Made by a program: the position numbers and the translations under genes. Source: CBDDFV01 sp965227335 (GTDB taxonomy: Bacteria; Planctomycetota; Phycisphaerae; Phycisphaerales; SM1A02). Taken from it: a stretch of DNA of 7,684 nt. Positions 6,510-7,684 of the stretch are shown here, in pieces (the first letter of the stretch is position 1; every line of letters begins with the position of its first letter). A model generated the notes under the pieces. The model did not search any database. It was given only the letters and a program-made list of their open reading frames with translations, and was not told where the DNA came from. The DNA is taken from NCBI GenBank assembly GCA_965227335.1, contig CBDDFV010000007.1:1-7684 (forward strand). Reading direction: 5' to 3'.

Positions 6510-7235
6510 ATGACCATGACCGAGCAGGAGCGTATCGAACGCTTCGAGAACGCGTACAACCGGATCGATCGGCATCTGAACCTGATGCTGGACGAGAACG
6601 ATCGCTACGATCGCCGGCGGCCGTTTGCGAAGAAGGTGCGCGATGCAAGTCATCGGATGCGTCGACTCGGTCGTCACAAGGATTTCCTGCTCGAGATCGG
6701 AGAGCTGCGCAACGCGCTCGTTCACAATCGCACGGGCGATGAGCTGTACCTCGCGACGCCGAGTGAAGAGACGGTTGTGACGCTGGAGAATGTGGAGCGG
6801 CTGATCACGGCGCCGGAGCAGGTGCTGCCGCGCTTCCAGGGTCCGGTCGCGCGGCTGTCGTGCGAGGACACACTGGAAACGGCGTGGGAGAAGGTGCGCG
6901 ACACGGGGTACTCGCGGTTCCCCGTGTACGACGACGGCGAATTCGCGGGCCTGATCACGAGTCACGGGTTCGCGCGATGGTGCGCGAGCAAGGTGCGCGA
7001 CGGGCGTCTGGAGGTTGACCTGACGTCGACCACGGTGCAGGACGTGCTGACGATCGAGACCCACCGGAACAACGCCGCGTTCCTGCCCCGCACCGCCCTG
7101 ATCGACGATGCGGAGGTCCTGTTCGCAAAGCGTCACGGCGCGTTGGACGCGGTCCTGATCACGGAGCACGGTCGTCCCGACCAGACGCCGCTCGGGATGA
7201 TCTGTCCGGCGGACATCGCGGGTCTCGACGACTGA
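6510..7235 (+). CDS. CBS-pair protein with an N-terminal HEPN-like helical domain
   Basis: A soluble 241-residue protein (from 6510) in two parts. Residues 1-100 are helical and charged and include ELRNALVHN, where R67-N-x3-H72 fits the R-N-x-x-x-H (RX4-6H) motif of HEPN domains, many of which are RNases or RNA binders. Residues about 116-165 (DTLETAWEKVRDTGYSRFPVYDDGEFAGLIT) and 176-238 form a CBS-domain pair, a module that usually binds adenosine nucleotides and controls a partner domain. An in-frame ATG at 6474 would overlap the TPR gene and add 12 residues (MRHDRAHRYDCR) that look unlike a domain start. ATG 6510 is preferred because of the TATGAT just before it; ATG 6516 is also possible. 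A link with the ExbBD cluster is not evident. Ligand and RNase activity are inferred only. Confidence 0.82.
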   Translation: MTMTEQERIERFENAYNRIDRHLNLMLDENDRYDRRRPFAKKVRDASHRMRRLGRHKDFLLEIGELRNALVHNRTGDELYLATPSEETVVTLENVERLITAPEQVLPRFQGPVARLSCEDTLETAWEKVRDTGYSRFPVYDDGEFAGLITSHGFARWCASKVRDGRLEVDLTSTTVQDVLTIETHRNNAAFLPRTALIDDAEVLFAKRHGALDAVLITEHGRPDQTPLGMICPADIAGLDD

Positions 7236-7329
7236 TCGCTTGCGCACCTTAACACCGCGGACGGAATACGACCCGTTCCCTTCGGGCGGATGCGATTTCC
7301 TGCGGGATGAACGAAGTCGATCGATATGA
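7236..7329. other. Intergenic region after the HEPN-CBS gene
   Basis: About 90 bases without a credible gene; short ATG-started frames at 7290 and 7307 hit stops within 11 codons. It contains CCCG (7272-7275) facing CGGG (7283-7286), a weak 4-bp stem with no T-tract, so it is not a convincing terminator. Near its right end, CGATC (7318-7322) and GATCG (7328-7332) form a short inverted repeat around a TATGAT, a possible but unproven operator/promoter. Confidence 0.6.
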
Positions 7330-7330
7330 T
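7325..7330 (+). promoter_or_regulatory. Candidate -10 element before the surface-protein reading frame
   Basis: TATGAT (5 of 6 to TATAAT) would place a transcript start near 7337, just before GAGGAG (7338-7343). The site is flanked by CGATC and GATCG half-sites. No -35 match was found at the usual spacing. GATC-rich sequence is common in this window, so chance is a real alternative. Confidence 0.28.
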
Positions 7331-7684
7331 CGGACCTGAGGAGCGGGCCGCGCCGGCGCGCCAGTGGTACGGAGAGAACGCTGATCGACGACGGCGACCT
7401 GACGTTCGAGAACCAGGACATCATCGTGCGCGGCGCCACCGTGACGATCAACGGGGCGCACACGTTCCACTCGCTCGTCATCGAGCGCGACGGCGCGACG
7501 CCGGGCGTGGTGACGCATGACGCGGGGTTCACGAATGGCCCGGTGAACGGGCTGTTCCTGACGATCACGACGGATCTGTTCGTCCAGGGCGAGGACAAGG
7601 GCGGCGTGGGGAGTCGCATCGACGTCGACGCGCGCGGCTTCGCGCCGGGCGAAGGGCCGGGGGCGGGCGCGGACGGCGGCGGGA
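7330..7684 (+). CDS. Surface-type beta-rich, Gly-rich protein, 5' end unclear, 3' end beyond window
   Basis: The frame beginning after the TGA at 7327-7329 stays open to the window edge. From 7381 it reads LIDDGDLTFENQDIIVRG, then VTINGAHTFHSLVIERDG, VVTHDAG, LTITTDLFVQGED, SRIDVDARGF and APGEGPGAGADGGG. The V-x-I-N-G-x-H-T-F / THDAG / SRIDV-x-x-RGF-x-PG-x-GPGAG pattern resembles the N-terminal region of very large, repetitive secreted proteins of planctomycetes and relatives, from general recognition rather than a search. No ATG, GTG or TTG lies in frame between the stop at 7327 and the family-like sequence; the first is GTG 7426, inside it. GGAGAG (7371-7376) precedes a CTG at 7381. No signal peptide is visible. 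The listed start is only the left limit of the open frame. It could be a CTG start, a frameshifted or 5'-truncated gene, or a sequence error. Confidence 0.6.

Noticed and set aside
5461..6513. Plus-strand open frame of 350 codons inside the TPR gene
   Set aside because: Arg/Gly/Ala-rich nonsense in the +1 shadow of a signal-peptide-bearing TPR protein whose own frame is coherent.
7272..7286. Possible terminator after the HEPN-CBS gene
   Set aside because: Only a 4-bp stem (CCCG/CGGG) with a 7-nt loop and no following T-run.
7326..7520. ATG-started 64-codon frame over the surface-protein region
   Set aside because: Its translation is Arg-rich shadow sequence, while the adjacent frame gives a coherent beta-rich, Gly-rich protein. 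Its ATG lies within the putative TATGAT. A frameshift joining it to the real frame cannot be excluded but has no direct support.
6396..7619. Long minus-strand open frame of 407 codons
   Set aside because: It runs antisense across three unrelated plus-strand genes and the intergenic gap, and its translation is a low-complexity Arg/Ser/Val mix with no domain. High GC suppresses stops in shadow frames.
1..7684. CRISPR array, insertion sequence, prophage or defence island
   Set aside because: No spaced direct repeats, transposase, integrase or terminal inverted repeats were seen. ExbB/ExbD here are of the TonB/Tol type with an envelope-like context, and no Zorya-style helicase or nuclease genes are adjacent.

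Overview
The window is GC-rich, tightly packed and coded almost entirely on the + strand. The gene content suggests a Planctomycetota genome, perhaps Phycisphaerae: an ExbB with an N-terminal leader, paired ExbD genes, a membrane-anchored von Willebrand A (vWA) protein, a DoxX protein with an inserted acidic segment, and a glycine-rich surface protein carrying an SRIDV...GPGAG signature. This placement comes from protein style only, since no phylogenetic marker is present.

Layout. A tRNA-Leu(UAG) lies on the - strand at 44-125, with a recognisable sigma70-like promoter at 145-173. Running the other way is a DoxX-family membrane protein (216-1019). Ten bases later comes a single-pass vWA protein (1030-2016). 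After a 97-base gap there is a chain of four genes joined by 4-base ATGA/GTGA overlaps: ExbB/TolQ-like (2114-3061), ExbD/TolR-like 1 (3058-3525), ExbD/TolR-like 2 (3522-4043) and an 814-residue secreted TPR-like protein (4040-6484). A HEPN-like plus CBS-pair protein follows (6510-7235), then about 90 bases with only a possible promoter. The start region of a surface protein runs off the right edge (7330-7684).

How they may work together. ExbB and the two ExbDs look like a complete proton-driven inner-membrane motor of the ExbBD/TolQR class. The notable point is the vWA protein upstream. Its only membrane helix carries S-x3-H (S34, H38) directly after a Pro-Trp, closely resembling the N-terminal helix of TonB, through which TonB couples to ExbB-ExbD. 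Behind this helix the protein has a Pro/acidic linker and a vWA domain in place of a TonB C-terminal domain. The most interesting reading is a TonB-like energised system whose force-transmitting arm ends in a vWA domain, with a large periplasmic TPR protein as likely partner and perhaps DoxX as an accessory. This is inference from motifs and synteny.

Less certain points are the start and integrity of the 3'-edge surface gene, the exact start of the CBS gene, and all promoter calls except the tRNA promoter. No CRISPR array, IS element, attachment site or convincing terminator was seen.
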